From: a virus
DNA: 64,000 bases
Reading direction: 5' to 3' (one strand)
Virus record (IMG/VR): IMGVR_UViG_3300022745_000628
Location: 62,001-126,000 of that record
Shown here piece by piece: positions 34,133-44,191 of the stretch; the stretch's first letter is position 1; every line of letters begins with the position of its first letter. Below the pieces are notes generated by a model, which was not told the DNA's origin, searched no databases, and saw only the letters and a program-made list of their open reading frames with translations. The translations under genes and the position numbers were made by a program.

Positions 34133-35476
34133 ATGGGCACACAGATCCTGCAATACCCAATTGCTGAGCCGCTCTCGCCAGATCAGCCGCTAGTGTTAAA
34201 AGATGTGCGGCTGTCCGCCAGGCCGATCACTACTGACAACAGCGCGACGTGCACTATTACAGCTGTGCTTGACGGTACTGCTAAGGTAGCAACGCTAGAA
34301 CTTCCAGACGAGTACGCGCAATGGCTGTTAACCGGCCGCGGTATTGTCAATATATCGCCAGACGGCACAGTGGTAACATTGCCATACGCCACTGCCGTTA
34401 ATATCAACAATGTCAGCAACGCACCTAGGAAATATGCGTTTGGCAGACAAACAATACAAATATATTTACAGTCTGTAACCCCGCTAACGGTTACGCAGCT
34501 TTTCACAGTACAGGGGCCCGCGCTCGAGACACAGTTCACCGGTTCCTCGGTGTTCAGCGCTGACACGATTAACGCTGACACGCTAGCTTCCGGAAGCGGT
34601 ATAGGAAACCTGACGGTTTTGGCCACGGCGGTAGAGCTGTCAAAAGAGTATTCGACGTCTGCAACCAGTATCACTCTGGTTGGCGCCACGATTGGGTTTG
34701 ACAATTCCGGCACTAACTTACAACCGCAGCTAAACCAGGCGTTTGCCGGGCTGACCTGGGTGTTTAAAAATTGCGTATTTACCAGCAAAACACTGTGGAT
34801 AGCTTTGAAACCAGGCGGCTCGGTCCGATTTTACAATTGCAATCTTGGAGACGTCCGAATTTGCGGCGGAGACGAGACCAGCTCAGTTTATTTTGATAAC
34901 GACTGCTTCGTTACAACAATTGTCGGGGACGGCGAATTTGCAGGCTTGTTGCCGGCCGTGCTAAAAGGAAAGTACGCTATTACCGAGGATCACACGGTAA
35001 CGGATTTTCGCGAAGCTGTCCGAGATATTGTTGGCCTAGCTATTCCGGAAATTAGCAAGGCTATATTGAAAGACTTAGCACGCGGTACAAATTCTGGCGA
35101 TCTGGCAATAGCGCAGGTAGCCGATGCCGTTGACAGTAAAGTACGGCTGGCTTTGCAAACGTTTGAGCCTGGTATGCCAGGCCAGATATTCGGCCCTATC
35201 AATCTTTCTGACGAGATTAATGCAAATCTTCAGACCGCGTTGCGCGGCGTGCTTAACTCTTTGCCGGAAGCGCTAAACCTCAAAGACATGATTTTCAATG
35301 AGATATTGACTGGAAAATACAACCTGCCGAATTCATTGGGTTGGTATTTACAGCAAATTTACGAGGTTTTGGGAACGCAGCCTGACGCTCTTAAAACATT
35401 GCTTGAAGACAGCAGCACTGATATCGCCAAACAATCGCATTTAACGGCAATGTTGGCGTTAATGCATAGGCGGTAA
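34133..35476 (+). CDS. Fibre-module structural protein, 447 aa
   Basis: It starts three bases after the previous stop. The N-terminal 280 residues are predominantly beta strand with Thr/Val/Ala repeats, including a region resembling a right-handed beta helix near residues 150-260 (runs of the form VFKNCVF, VRFYNCNL, VYFDNDCF). The C-terminal third is helical and could trimerise. It may be a spike or short fibre. No catalytic motif is visible. A terminator follows. Confidence 0.65.
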   Translation: MGTQILQYPIAEPLSPDQPLVLKDVRLSARPITTDNSATCTITAVLDGTAKVATLELPDEYAQWLLTGRGIVNISPDGTVVTLPYATAVNINNVSNAPRKYAFGRQTIQIYLQSVTPLTVTQLFTVQGPALETQFTGSSVFSADTINADTLASGSGIGNLTVLATAVELSKEYSTSATSITLVGATIGFDNSGTNLQPQLNQAFAGLTWVFKNCVFTSKTLWIALKPGGSVRFYNCNLGDVRICGGDETSSVYFDNDCFVTTIVGDGEFAGLLPAVLKGKYAITEDHTVTDFREAVRDIVGLAIPEISKAILKDLARGTNSGDLAIAQVADAVDSKVRLALQTFEPGMPGQIFGPINLSDEINANLQTALRGVLNSLPEALNLKDMIFNEILTGKYNLPNSLGWYLQQIYEVLGTQPDALKTLLEDSSTDIAKQSHLTAMLALMHRR

Positions 35477-35496
35477 TTACATGCACGACTGTAGCC

Positions 35497-35523
35497 TAAA
35501 ATAGAGGTAAGCACCCCTATTTT
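35497..35523 (+). terminator. Probable terminator before the long fibre
   Basis: AAAATAG (35497-35503) pairs with CTATTTT (35516-35522) and GGT with ACC, with one A-C mismatch between, around AAGC; it is followed by T. It sits 10 bases before the start of the long fibre gene, so it may also influence that gene's translation. Confidence 0.65.
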
Positions 35524-35532
35524 TGAGGCTTT

Positions 35533-38500
35533 ATGTCGTCACAAGCATTTTTTCAGAGCAATGCGGATCCTACCAAACGTCTTAATCTAGATGTGGACGG
35601 CATTGCCCATTCGGCTATAAGAACTATCACGGTTCCGGATCGTAGCTTATCTATTGGTGTAGCTGCGGACGTCTATATTACCGCGATATCCGGCATGACG
35701 TCTGGAAACGTCCAAGCTGCGCTGAACGAGCTCTACACTGCAATTTCCAGCATAAATCCAGATGTGCAGTGGGACGATATTCTAAACAAACCGACTACAT
35801 TTCCACCGTCTGCGCACAGCCACGCTACAGACGGATGGTTTACCACGATATTATCTGCGAAAGCCGATTTGATAACCGGCGTAGTTCCAGCAGCACAATC
35901 CCAGCCAAGCTCCATCTCGTTTAATACCGATACTGGCGAATTAACGCTGACAGACGCTACCGGCGCGGATACTGTCGTGGATCTAAGCATCGGCACCAGT
36001 GATACTACGTCATTCGCAATTGTTCAAACCAATGAAGTAGACATATTTGACCCTACTGCCAATCAGTATGTTCCGATTACGGTAGATAACGGGGAACTGC
36101 TGTTAAACGGCGACCCTATGGTAAACACGGCGACCTCTTACAGCGATCCTAGCTGGTTGACCGCGCTGTCGTACACCAAGCTGACAGATTCAGATACGTG
36201 GACGTTATCGTACGACGCGAGCACTGATACGCTGTCTTTAACCGACCCTAACAGCCTTTCGTATACAACCAGTCTAGGTCTTGGACACAGTTCTATAGCT
36301 AGGTTCGAAAGCCTGGATTTATACGACGATGTTCGGGGAGCTTATGGCAATCTGTACATCGAAGACGGAGTCATTCGGCTTCACTACACTTTAGATAGTT
36401 TTGTATTTATAGATCAGGTGTCTATACACTCCCAGTACGTATCGTATAACGATTCGCAAACAATCCCGACGCTAAATCAAACGTTAGCTCGGGCGAATAT
36501 TAATGCAGAAGCGGCTATTACTGCTGGTACGACCTCGCAGTATTGGCGCGGAGATAAGTCTTGGCAAACGCTCGATACAAGTGTAGTCCCTGAAAACGGG
36601 AACCTATATGCCACGAATGCGAGATCAATTGCAGCGACGCTCACCGGCTACACGAGCGGGGCTGGAACTGTTGCGTCCACCGATTCGATCTTACAGGCGA
36701 TTCAAAAACTCAACGGCAATGATGCGTTGAAGGAACCGTCGATAACAGCTGGGACTACTGCCCAATACTGGCGAGGTGACAAATCCTGGCAAACGCTAAA
36801 TCAAGCTGCGGTCGCAGGGCTGACTACCGCGGATAGTCCGACGTTTGCGGGCTTGACGATCAGCGGAACGACTCCAACGATCAATCTCGGGGCAAGTAAT
36901 TACCTTAAAGTCCAGAGCAATAGTCTGTACTTTAATAATGGGAACGGCGATCAAGGGGTTGTCCTAGATGGGCCACTGTCGCAAGGGACTTATTCGATCT
37001 CTCCTTACGCGATGCTCTTACCGTCGCAGAGATGGGCACCATTCGGCGCATCAGCACGCGAGATTCGAATGGTGGGCGATGCGGTCTACGCCACTGGCAA
37101 CAGTTTAGCGGTAAACGAGCTGATCAACTCAGGTGGCTCGTATGCAAATCCATCTTGGGTGACTTCGCTTGCATGGTCAAAGATCACAAGCACTCCAACA
37201 ACTGTCGCAGGATACGGCATCACTGATGTCATCAATTCAACGCTGACAGGTTATACGAGCGGGGCTGGGACAGTCGCGTCAACGGATTCGATTCTGCAAG
37301 CGATCCAGAAGCTCAATGGCAATGATGCGTTGAAGGTAACGCTTAATGGTGCACTTGGTACACCGACATCAGGCACACTGACGAACTGTACTGGCTTGCC
37401 AATATCGACCGGTGTTAGCGGGCTAGGAACCGGCGTAGCAACAGCACTAGGTGTCAATGTTGGTAGCGCTGGAGCATTTGTTACATTCAATGGAGCACTC
37501 GGCACGCCTTCAAGCGGCACTGTCACGAATTTAACCGGCACAGCATCGATCAACATTAACGGCACTGTTGGCGCGACGACGGCGAATACTGGGGCGTTCA
37601 CGACTCTATCGGCAACGGATGCGGTCACGAATGCAGTTGGTACGATAACCACGTCGAAACCGTTTACGATTTCTCAAACGTGGAATGCAAGCGGTACTAC
37701 GTTCGCAGGGCTACTTATCGATGTAACTAAGACAGCTGCTGCCGCCGGGTCGTACCCATTTAATCTTAAATACAACAGCACGAATTACGTTTATTTCGAT
37801 CCGGCGACTACCTATTTGAACTGCATGGGTGGATTGCAAACGGGCAGCGGGACTACAAGTAACGTGATTGTGCTCGGGAGTCAAATACTCATTGGATCGT
37901 CATCCACACTGACATTTTACAACGCTAGCGGAACATTCACGCTAGCGAGGGATGCCGCTGATAACATACTAGCGCAGAAAAACGGCACAACCGCCCAAAC
38001 ATCTCGACTATACGGCACCTATACGGATGCTAGTAACTACGTTCGATCGTCACTAGCCACAACATCAACGACGATTACATGGGCTGCGGAATCGGCTGGA
38101 ACCGGGGCGGCTAATATCGATTTAGCGATAACGCCGAAAGGAACAGGCAAGGTTACCACACCCGGAATAATTAGTGCTTTATCATTTCAAGACACTGGTA
38201 CTGGAACAGGGGACCATATCTTATGTGCTATTCGGCGCGATTCTTCCTACAACTATTTTTTGCTGAATTCTACTGGATTGCGACTTGGAAGTAATGCTTT
38301 AATCAACTTCTATTCTGGGATTAGTACAATCGGGACTACCGATTTAGGTCTATATCGTAATGCTGCTGGGGTGCTCGAAATTAACACCGGCACCTCAGGA
38401 ACGTACCGTGATTTAATTCTACGCAAGATTAATCATTCTGGCGATATTTCTGCGACAGCATGGACTACATCTGGCTTAAGTATTATTCAGACTGCTTCAA

Positions 38501-40269
38501 CGTTTACTGATAGTTCAAGCTCTGGCACCGTAGCACTAGCTTATAGTAACAAGTTCGGTGGAAACACTATAGCCGCAAGTAGTGCCACGACATATACAAA
38601 GTACATAGGGTCATATTTTGTAAATGAAACCGCCGGAACTAATGTTACTTTCACGGATCGTTATTCATTAGGAACGGATAGTTTTTGGGTTAACTCTGGA
38701 ACTATTACTACCTCACAGCCAGTATTACTTAATCAAACATGGAATGCCGGCGCTGTTACCTTTTCTGCGGCAACTATTAACGTTACCGATACTGCTAGCG
38801 CATCAGCATCATTGCTCCAAGATTGGCAGGTTGCCAGCACGTCGAAAGCATCGTTACGCAAGTCGGGCGATTTGTTTGTTGCTGGTATCGACGTGTCGGC
38901 GAACAATGGCAATGTTGCCAACGGTTGGACTAAATCGGGTTCGTTGTTGATAGGACTCGCAGCGAGTGCCGCGTGTATTCATCTCGACGGCAGCAACGGC
39001 GGCATCATCATTCCCAACGCTGCTTATCCAATCAGTCACGGAAACGGAAACGTAAAGGTGTGGGCTCCCAGTTCAGGTGTGTGGGAGCAACGCAATTTAA
39101 CAACCGCCCAAACGTCGCGGCTATACGGCACATATACCGACGCGAGCAACTATCGCCGGTTATCGATTGCATCTACGACAGCCGGGGCATTCACCATTAC
39201 TCCAGAAGGTGCTGGGACCGGGGCTAGCGGGAACACACTTAGTTTTCCTGACACAGTCTATCTGTCAAAAACAAGTGGTAATCTGCTGGCTGCATATGAC
39301 ACAGATGGAACCACTGTACGTACAACTATCAACAGTCAAGGGATATTTACGCGTGGTTTTAAGTGCGGTAACACCTCGTCTACAACACCGGTTTACGATG
39401 CCGCTACTTTTGGAACTAATCTGCAAATTGATGCGGGAACTTTAGGTAGTTATGTTCGTGGCGCGTCCAACACCCTTTTTGGATGGAACTCGACAGCTAA
39501 TAATGCTAATGGGACTGGACTTGATACTGCATTAGCTAGAAATGCTGCCGGCGTTGTTGAAATCAATACGGGAACTGCCGGTACTTACCGCGACCTAATC
39601 TTACGGAAGATTAATCATTCTGGCGCTATCTCGTCAGCAGCTTGGACTACATCTGGCTTAAGCATTATTCAGACTGCCTCCACGTTTACTGATAGTTCAA
39701 GCTCCGGCACGGTTGCAACGGCCTACAGTAATAAGTTCGGCGGAAACACGATTGCAGCCAGCAGCTCGACTACCTTTACAAATTATGTTGGCTCGTATTT
39801 TTCAGTCGAAAGCGCTGGCACAAACGTAACGCTTACAAATAGCTGGGCGTTAGGCGCCGATTCTTTACGAGTCGGCACTAGCAACCAGATGACCGTCACG
39901 GCAGCTGGGGTACTTAGCTGTCTATCGGTATCAGTTACCGGCAAAATAGCGGTTGCGCTTACATCGTTAACAGATGCCGCAACTATTGCAGTAGATGCTA
40001 CAAGCGCTAACAAGTTTACCGTTACGCTAGGCGGCAACCGCACACTAGGCAATCCGACGGGCACATTTGCGGACGGCCAGATCATTACATTCAGAATTAA
40101 ACAAGACGGTACCGGCAGTCGCACACTGGCTTTCGATACCAAGTATTATTTCGGCGCAGATATCCCGTCTGCTACGCTATCTACGGCAGCTAGTACAGTT
40201 GATCGTATATCGTTCGAATATGATTCGAACAGAGACAAGTGGGACTGCATTTCGTTCTTGAAAGGTTAA
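35533..40269 (+). CDS. Long repetitive tail fibre, 1578 aa
   Basis: The N-terminal 300 residues include the common fibre element WDDILNKPTTFPPSAHSH (near 78). The middle is a series of degenerate repeats: GYTSGAGTVASTDSILQAIQ appears twice, TAGTTxQYWRGDKSWQTL twice, and a TAQTSRLYGTYTDASNY unit twice. A 112-residue block (38356-38691 and 39538-39873) is duplicated, starting RNAAGVxEINTGT. The C-terminus (about 110 residues, ending near YDSNRDKWDCISF) is a beta-rich cap common in phage fibres. No intramolecular chaperone motif was recognised. It probably binds host receptors; repeats would allow length change and recombination. Confidence 0.85.
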   Translation: MSSQAFFQSNADPTKRLNLDVDGIAHSAIRTITVPDRSLSIGVAADVYITAISGMTSGNVQAALNELYTAISSINPDVQWDDILNKPTTFPPSAHSHATDGWFTTILSAKADLITGVVPAAQSQPSSISFNTDTGELTLTDATGADTVVDLSIGTSDTTSFAIVQTNEVDIFDPTANQYVPITVDNGELLLNGDPMVNTATSYSDPSWLTALSYTKLTDSDTWTLSYDASTDTLSLTDPNSLSYTTSLGLGHSSIARFESLDLYDDVRGAYGNLYIEDGVIRLHYTLDSFVFIDQVSIHSQYVSYNDSQTIPTLNQTLARANINAEAAITAGTTSQYWRGDKSWQTLDTSVVPENGNLYATNARSIAATLTGYTSGAGTVASTDSILQAIQKLNGNDALKEPSITAGTTAQYWRGDKSWQTLNQAAVAGLTTADSPTFAGLTISGTTPTINLGASNYLKVQSNSLYFNNGNGDQGVVLDGPLSQGTYSISPYAMLLPSQRWAPFGASAREIRMVGDAVYATGNSLAVNELINSGGSYANPSWVTSLAWSKITSTPTTVAGYGITDVINSTLTGYTSGAGTVASTDSILQAIQKLNGNDALKVTLNGALGTPTSGTLTNCTGLPISTGVSGLGTGVATALGVNVGSAGAFVTFNGALGTPSSGTVTNLTGTASININGTVGATTANTGAFTTLSATDAVTNAVGTITTSKPFTISQTWNASGTTFAGLLIDVTKTAAAAGSYPFNLKYNSTNYVYFDPATTYLNCMGGLQTGSGTTSNVIVLGSQILIGSSSTLTFYNASGTFTLARDAADNILAQKNGTTAQTSRLYGTYTDASNYVRSSLATTSTTITWAAESAGTGAANIDLAITPKGTGKVTTPGIISALSFQDTGTGTGDHILCAIRRDSSYNYFLLNSTGLRLGSNALINFYSGISTIGTTDLGLYRNAAGVLEINTGTSGTYRDLILRKINHSGDISATAWTTSGLSIIQTASTFTDSSSSGTVALAYSNKFGGNTIAASSATTYTKYIGSYFVNETAGTNVTFTDRYSLGTDSFWVNSGTITTSQPVLLNQTWNAGAVTFSAATINVTDTASASASLLQDWQVASTSKASLRKSGDLFVAGIDVSANNGNVANGWTKSGSLLIGLAASAACIHLDGSNGGIIIPNAAYPISHGNGNVKVWAPSSGVWEQRNLTTAQTSRLYGTYTDASNYRRLSIASTTAGAFTITPEGAGTGASGNTLSFPDTVYLSKTSGNLLAAYDTDGTTVRTTINSQGIFTRGFKCGNTSSTTPVYDAATFGTNLQIDAGTLGSYVRGASNTLFGWNSTANNANGTGLDTALARNAAGVVEINTGTAGTYRDLILRKINHSGAISSAAWTTSGLSIIQTASTFTDSSSSGTVATAYSNKFGGNTIAASSSTTFTNYVGSYFSVESAGTNVTLTNSWALGADSLRVGTSNQMTVTAAGVLSCLSVSVTGKIAVALTSLTDAATIAVDATSANKFTVTLGGNRTLGNPTGTFADGQIITFRIKQDGTGSRTLAFDTKYYFGADIPSATLSTAASTVDRISFEYDSNRDKWDCISFLKG
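36640..37335 (+). repeat. 93-base direct repeat in the long fibre gene
   Basis: Copies at 36640-36732 and 37243-37335 encode the same 31-residue peptide including GYTSGAGTVASTDSILQAIQ. They differ at many third positions, so the protein is conserved more than the DNA. Confidence 0.85.
38356..39873 (+). repeat. 336-base duplicated block in the long fibre gene
   Basis: Copies at 38356-38691 and 39538-39873 are offset by exactly 394 codons. They encode a highly similar 112-residue block with YRDLILRKINHSG and SNKFGGNTIAASS. It is likely a repeated fibre-shaft domain. Confidence 0.85.
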
Positions 40270-40272
40270 TAA

Positions 40273-40710
40273 ATGGCTAGCCCGATTACCAACACACGCG
40301 GCACGATACAGACGTTGCTTACAACCGAGCTCAATAGCTTGGCTAACAACACTAATGCTATATCTGGATCTGCCATTACGTTTACAAATGCAGGACATTT
40401 ACAAGCTGAAATCGAGTTGGTCGTTACATTCGGTACGGCTCCTACGGCTAACACCTGTTTAACGCTGTGGTTGCTTCGCGAAGTAGACGGCACTAACTAC
40501 GAAGACGGCGGATCATCCGTAACTCCTGGCAGAGCACCGGACGCCTTTTTTCCTTTACGGGCTGTTACCACTGCGCAGCGTATTATTATGCCGATTACCA
40601 ATATGCCGCCCGGCACAGCTTATGTGTTAGTGCGTAACGACGGTACCGGGCAAACTACGGCGGCTAGCGCCAACACAGTCAAAATCCGAACGTTTACCCA
40701 GCAATTCTAA
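40273..40710 (+). CDS. Beta-rich fibre-module protein, 145 aa
   Basis: It starts three bases after the long fibre's stop and ends at the start of the next gene (TAATG overlap), so it is in the same translation unit. The product is nearly all beta strand with a helical start. It resembles receptor-binding tip or capping proteins in size and in its Thr/Gly-rich loops. No family is recognised. Confidence 0.65.
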   Translation: MASPITNTRGTIQTLLTTELNSLANNTNAISGSAITFTNAGHLQAEIELVVTFGTAPTANTCLTLWLLREVDGTNYEDGGSSVTPGRAPDAFFPLRAVTTAQRIIMPITNMPPGTAYVLVRNDGTGQTTAASANTVKIRTFTQQF

Positions 40711-41462
40711 TGATTTACAACTCGTCGCTGTGGCGAAACTGCATATTGGCTTTTTATGCCAGCGCCTTTGGACCTACCGGCACAAAGGCTTGGGATAACA
40801 GCTACAAACAGCAGCACGGTACTTTTAACGGCTTAGCGCCAGACGTAGCATGGGGTGTGTATCTCGGACGGCAGATGCTCGCCACTCCCGCAGCATCCGC
40901 CCAATTTTGTGACTTCGGCAGTTTTACATTGCCAGCCAGTTTCAGCATCATGGCTTGGTTAAATCCTGTTACTGCGGCGTCGAGCTCTAAAATATACATC
41001 TCTAACGAGAACTCCGCTGGTTCCGCCGGATTTTCTATAGGTATTAACTCGAGCAATAACCTCTATGGCAGAATCGGCACCGGGCTTATGACCGCCAACT
41101 CGGCTGCATCTGCCGGCACGACTTATTGTGTGATTCTTACCGGCGATACCTCTTCCGGAACACCTAGTTTGTACATAAACAACGTTACGCAAAGCGGTAC
41201 ATCCGCGACAGTATCAAGCTACAACGCCGGCGGAAATCTATATTTAGGTAAGCGCCCGACTGGGTTGTCCACACAGCCTGGCGACTCTCGCATATACGAA
41301 TTTCGTATTTACGATCGAATACTTACCGCGCAAGAGATAACCGTATTATCTTCTAACATAGGTATTTCCTACGTAACTCCTCGCCGAGTACAGCCTGGTA
41401 CTGTGGCTGTTGCAGCATCCCGCAAAAATTTCATGAATTTGGGATTCCCTGTTACTTGCTAA
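40710..41462 (+). CDS. LamG-like (concanavalin fold) protein, 250 aa
   Basis: Residues about 60-215 have the strand pattern of a LamG/pentraxin jelly roll: FSIMAWLNP, GFSIGINSSNNLYGRIG, TYCVILTGD, GTPSLYINNV and the closing YLGKRPTG followed by DSRIYEFRIYDRILTAQEI. The last segment is a hallmark of LamG_3-type domains. Such domains bind sugars and are common on phage fibres. The gene overlaps the upstream stop and is the last of the fibre unit. Role in host-surface binding is inferred from fold and context. Confidence 0.8.
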   Translation: MIYNSSLWRNCILAFYASAFGPTGTKAWDNSYKQQHGTFNGLAPDVAWGVYLGRQMLATPAASAQFCDFGSFTLPASFSIMAWLNPVTAASSSKIYISNENSAGSAGFSIGINSSNNLYGRIGTGLMTANSAASAGTTYCVILTGDTSSGTPSLYINNVTQSGTSATVSSYNAGGNLYLGKRPTGLSTQPGDSRIYEFRIYDRILTAQEITVLSSNIGISYVTPRRVQPGTVAVAASRKNFMNLGFPVTC

Positions 41463-41551
41463 AATATAGGGAGTAACTTGCTATATACTGGATGCACGTG
41501 TGTTACCAATGGTAATACTGGTAATTTCAGGACACTGCAGGAGACTTATTT

Positions 41552-41725
41552 ATGTCACAGCAACGTATGACGTCAGAACAAGCGATCAACCTTCTTAATC
41601 AAGCAGTTATGCAAATCAAGGCGACGCGAGAAGAACACATGGTCCTCTCGATCGCGCTTGAAACCTTGAAAGAAGCAGCATCGCCAAAGACGCCAACTGC
41701 GCCGGAATCTGAAGTAAAGAATTAA
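41552..41725 (+). CDS. Small helical protein, 57 aa
   Basis: The ATG has GCAGGAG (41537-41543) upstream at good spacing. The peptide is two helices (SEQAINLLNQAVMQIKATRE and VLSIALETLKEA) with a Pro/Thr/Glu tail. The strong ribosome site, length and AAG/GCG codon use support a real gene. It may be an assembly partner for the next protein, six bases downstream. Confidence 0.7.
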   Translation: MSQQRMTSEQAINLLNQAVMQIKATREEHMVLSIALETLKEAASPKTPTAPESEVKN

Positions 41726-41731
41726 CTGCAT

Positions 41732-42718
41732 ATGCCAGTTGTAGCCACGCCGATAACCGTAACTGCGCCAACAGCTGAGTGCGCAACAAATGCTGCAACT
41801 CCTCCGGGGTGTGCAGTTACGACCGGAACTAGCGCGTGCCGTAGTCAAGGTATCGTACTAACTACGACACCGGTAGACAGCGGCACCGGTAGTTTAGTAC
41901 CGGGGCGTATTCGGTGTGCTTACTTTAATGGCGGAGCGGATAAGACATTTCGTTGGAAAATGCTGGATATGTCCGGCAATTTGTTGGATATGTCTGACTG
42001 CGTTTGTGTAGGCGATTCCAACGAACCGTGCCCTTTCTCGTTCAAGCTTCTGCTTACGGAGTATTTTGGCGGCGATCCTGTAATTGAATTGACTGGGACG
42101 ATAACTGACACAGACACTGGCGAGATCAGTGTAGTGTTCCCAAAAGCCAAATCGCAGCTGGCCGGGATGTTTTTTGCGCAGATGGTCATGTATGAGACAG
42201 TAGACGGCGATCCAAACCCGGTATTAACTAACCATTTCTATTTGGTTATTAACCGAGATTTGCTGCAGAACAACGATTTCGGAATGTTATCGGGACCGCC
42301 GACTATTGCTGAAGTACGGTTATTTTTGCGAGATTCGGGTAACGCTGAATCTTATTTGTTGGACAATTTCAAATTCGACGATGCAGAAATTGCCTTAGCT
42401 ATAATGCTTCCGGTGCAATATTGGAACGAAATTCCACCGCCGGTAAATCGTTTTAACACGATGAATTTTCCATTTCGTTATCACTGGCTGCACGCCATCA
42501 GTGGGCATTTAATGAATATGGTGGCGGAACACCAACGCGCCAACCATCTCGAGTATTCAGCTGGCGGGGTTAGCGTTAATGACAAAAACAAAGAGTTGAA
42601 CTACTCACAAATTGCCCACCTTCGTTTGGAAGAGTACAAGCAATTTGTGCGCGCCAAGAAAATCGAGATCAACATTCGCAGCGGATACGGATCTTTCGGC
42701 TACACCTATAGGCGCTAA
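41732..42718 (+). CDS. Neck/connector-type virion protein, 328 aa
   Basis: The N-terminal 90 residues are Cys/Thr-rich (ECATNAATPPGCAVTTG, DCVCVGDSNEPCP), unusual for a cytoplasmic phage protein. The middle is a beta domain similar to baseplate/neck Ig-like folds. The C-terminal 140 residues are helical, with VRLFLRDSGNAESYLLDNF and ALAIMLPVQYWNEIPPP, a layout seen in head-tail connector proteins (helices in a ring). The gene lies upstream of the tail sheath, as neck proteins usually do. I give it as probable connector; no single family is certain. Confidence 0.6.
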   Translation: MPVVATPITVTAPTAECATNAATPPGCAVTTGTSACRSQGIVLTTTPVDSGTGSLVPGRIRCAYFNGGADKTFRWKMLDMSGNLLDMSDCVCVGDSNEPCPFSFKLLLTEYFGGDPVIELTGTITDTDTGEISVVFPKAKSQLAGMFFAQMVMYETVDGDPNPVLTNHFYLVINRDLLQNNDFGMLSGPPTIAEVRLFLRDSGNAESYLLDNFKFDDAEIALAIMLPVQYWNEIPPPVNRFNTMNFPFRYHWLHAISGHLMNMVAEHQRANHLEYSAGGVSVNDKNKELNYSQIAHLRLEEYKQFVRAKKIEINIRSGYGSFGYTYRR

Positions 42719-42723
42719 ACCGA

Positions 42724-44190
42724 ATGGCCACAGAATTAGTTTATTTTCCGTATGCCGGAAATGCGTCGTTAACCGCCACTATTACGTTGCGCGGTTCTGG
42801 CGACATTATAGAAACGGCTACGGCAGTCGCGCCAACAACTTTTAATCTAGGTGGCACGACTACGTGGCAAGCAGCCACCTTTTCAGGTGCCAATTTCGGA
42901 CCGTTTGCGTTACATGTATTTGACGGCGCAACCGAAATAGCCACATATGATATTGGAATGCTAGGCCCGCGAGCGCTAGCAACACCTATTCAAAATACTG
43001 GCAATATCAATGCTTTTGAACAAGTTCTGGTAGACCATCTGTTTTTTGGCGAGACTCGTGTCTGGTGGCGATTGGCCAGTGATTTTCACGACGCCGGTCC
43101 GTACGTTTATAAGCTACAGGCTAGTTACGGAGCCCATCAGAACGCAATAGATTGGGTGGATGTTTCTGTTCCGCACAGCGAAATCAACTTTATCCCGTAC
43201 GTAAATATGCGAGAGCGTACAGGTAAAAATATGCTTACGCATTATCGCGTAATGCTTTATACGCCCACCGGTACATATTTGTCGAATCCTACGCCGGTTT
43301 GGGGAAACCTAAACAGCATAGATTTCAAATATGCCCAAGAATTAACTAGAAAAGAGCGGATCCGGCTGCGATCTGTATCTGTCCCTGGTTATTTACTGCG
43401 GCGCTTACGTTATGGCACTATTAGCACCGTGGGCACGGATCTTTTAACAAGAGAAGTTGTACGTACCGATATATCCACAACCTGGGGTACTCCATTTGAT
43501 ATTGGGTATCATCCGCCGATCCCTATGGATATAGACCCGACATACGGACCTAATACTGAAAATAGAGGTGGCGGAGATATCCAGACAAATAATACGCTTA
43601 TTCGGCAAATGAATGCCAGGGTATTAGCACAGCCAGATGTGGCGTTTGAAGACGTGTGGGTAAATGCTCAAACTGACGAACGCTGGCTGATTCAGGTAGT
43701 TAAGCCAGTGGCGGCGGTGCGCGGTATTCCGATTGTGCGCGAATTAGCTATGAATTTGATACCGCGTACGCACGTTATTTACAAAATACCGGTCGACGGT
43801 TTTTCGTTAAATACCCGTACAACTGACGAAGAATCCACAGCGCAGGTAGGCGACGGATGCAATCCGGTAAATCACGATTTCCCTACAACAGGTGCTATGC
43901 TATATACAGCCGACGATTGCTGCGGTATTTCAGGAGCCACTGTGACTATTTACACTCAAACCGATTATTCTGCCGAAAACACTGGCGCCGACTTTGTAGT
44001 GGCTTCTACAACCACTACTACCGGCGGGCAATGGACAGAAACAGTAAATTTGTCGGAAGGGGAGTACGTCGTAGTATTTGAAAAGCCTGGGTTTTTTGGC
44101 CCAGATACTCAAACAATTACAGTCACAGACCCGCCGGATCCGGATGCCGGCGAAACTATAGGCGAATTCACCAGTACTTTTGAGTTTTAA
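42724..44190 (+). CDS. Virion protein with Ig-like/carboxypeptidase-regulatory-like tail, 488 aa
   Basis: It begins five bases after the previous stop. The N-terminal part has repeated beta segments, with a section near residues 130-230 (DWVDVSVP, NMLTHYRVMLYTPTGTYLSN) that resembles a fibronectin-type domain. The C-terminal 90 residues, with two adjacent Cys (DDCCGISGATVTIYTQ) and VNLSEGEYVVVFEKPGFFG, have the pattern of a CnaB/carboxypeptidase-regulatory-like domain: a strand pair, a GxY turn and a KPGF strand. Such domains are common on phage surfaces. Role probably neck or whisker; not proven. Confidence 0.65.
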   Translation: MATELVYFPYAGNASLTATITLRGSGDIIETATAVAPTTFNLGGTTTWQAATFSGANFGPFALHVFDGATEIATYDIGMLGPRALATPIQNTGNINAFEQVLVDHLFFGETRVWWRLASDFHDAGPYVYKLQASYGAHQNAIDWVDVSVPHSEINFIPYVNMRERTGKNMLTHYRVMLYTPTGTYLSNPTPVWGNLNSIDFKYAQELTRKERIRLRSVSVPGYLLRRLRYGTISTVGTDLLTREVVRTDISTTWGTPFDIGYHPPIPMDIDPTYGPNTENRGGGDIQTNNTLIRQMNARVLAQPDVAFEDVWVNAQTDERWLIQVVKPVAAVRGIPIVRELAMNLIPRTHVIYKIPVDGFSLNTRTTDEESTAQVGDGCNPVNHDFPTTGAMLYTADDCCGISGATVTIYTQTDYSAENTGADFVVASTTTTTGGQWTETVNLSEGEYVVVFEKPGFFGPDTQTITVTDPPDPDAGETIGEFTSTFEF

Positions 44191-44191
44191 T

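Noticed and set aside
35533-41462. Diversity-generating retroelement acting on fibre genes
   Set aside because: No reverse transcriptase or template repeat with A-specific substitutions is present in the window; the repeats differ at synonymous sites of all kinds.
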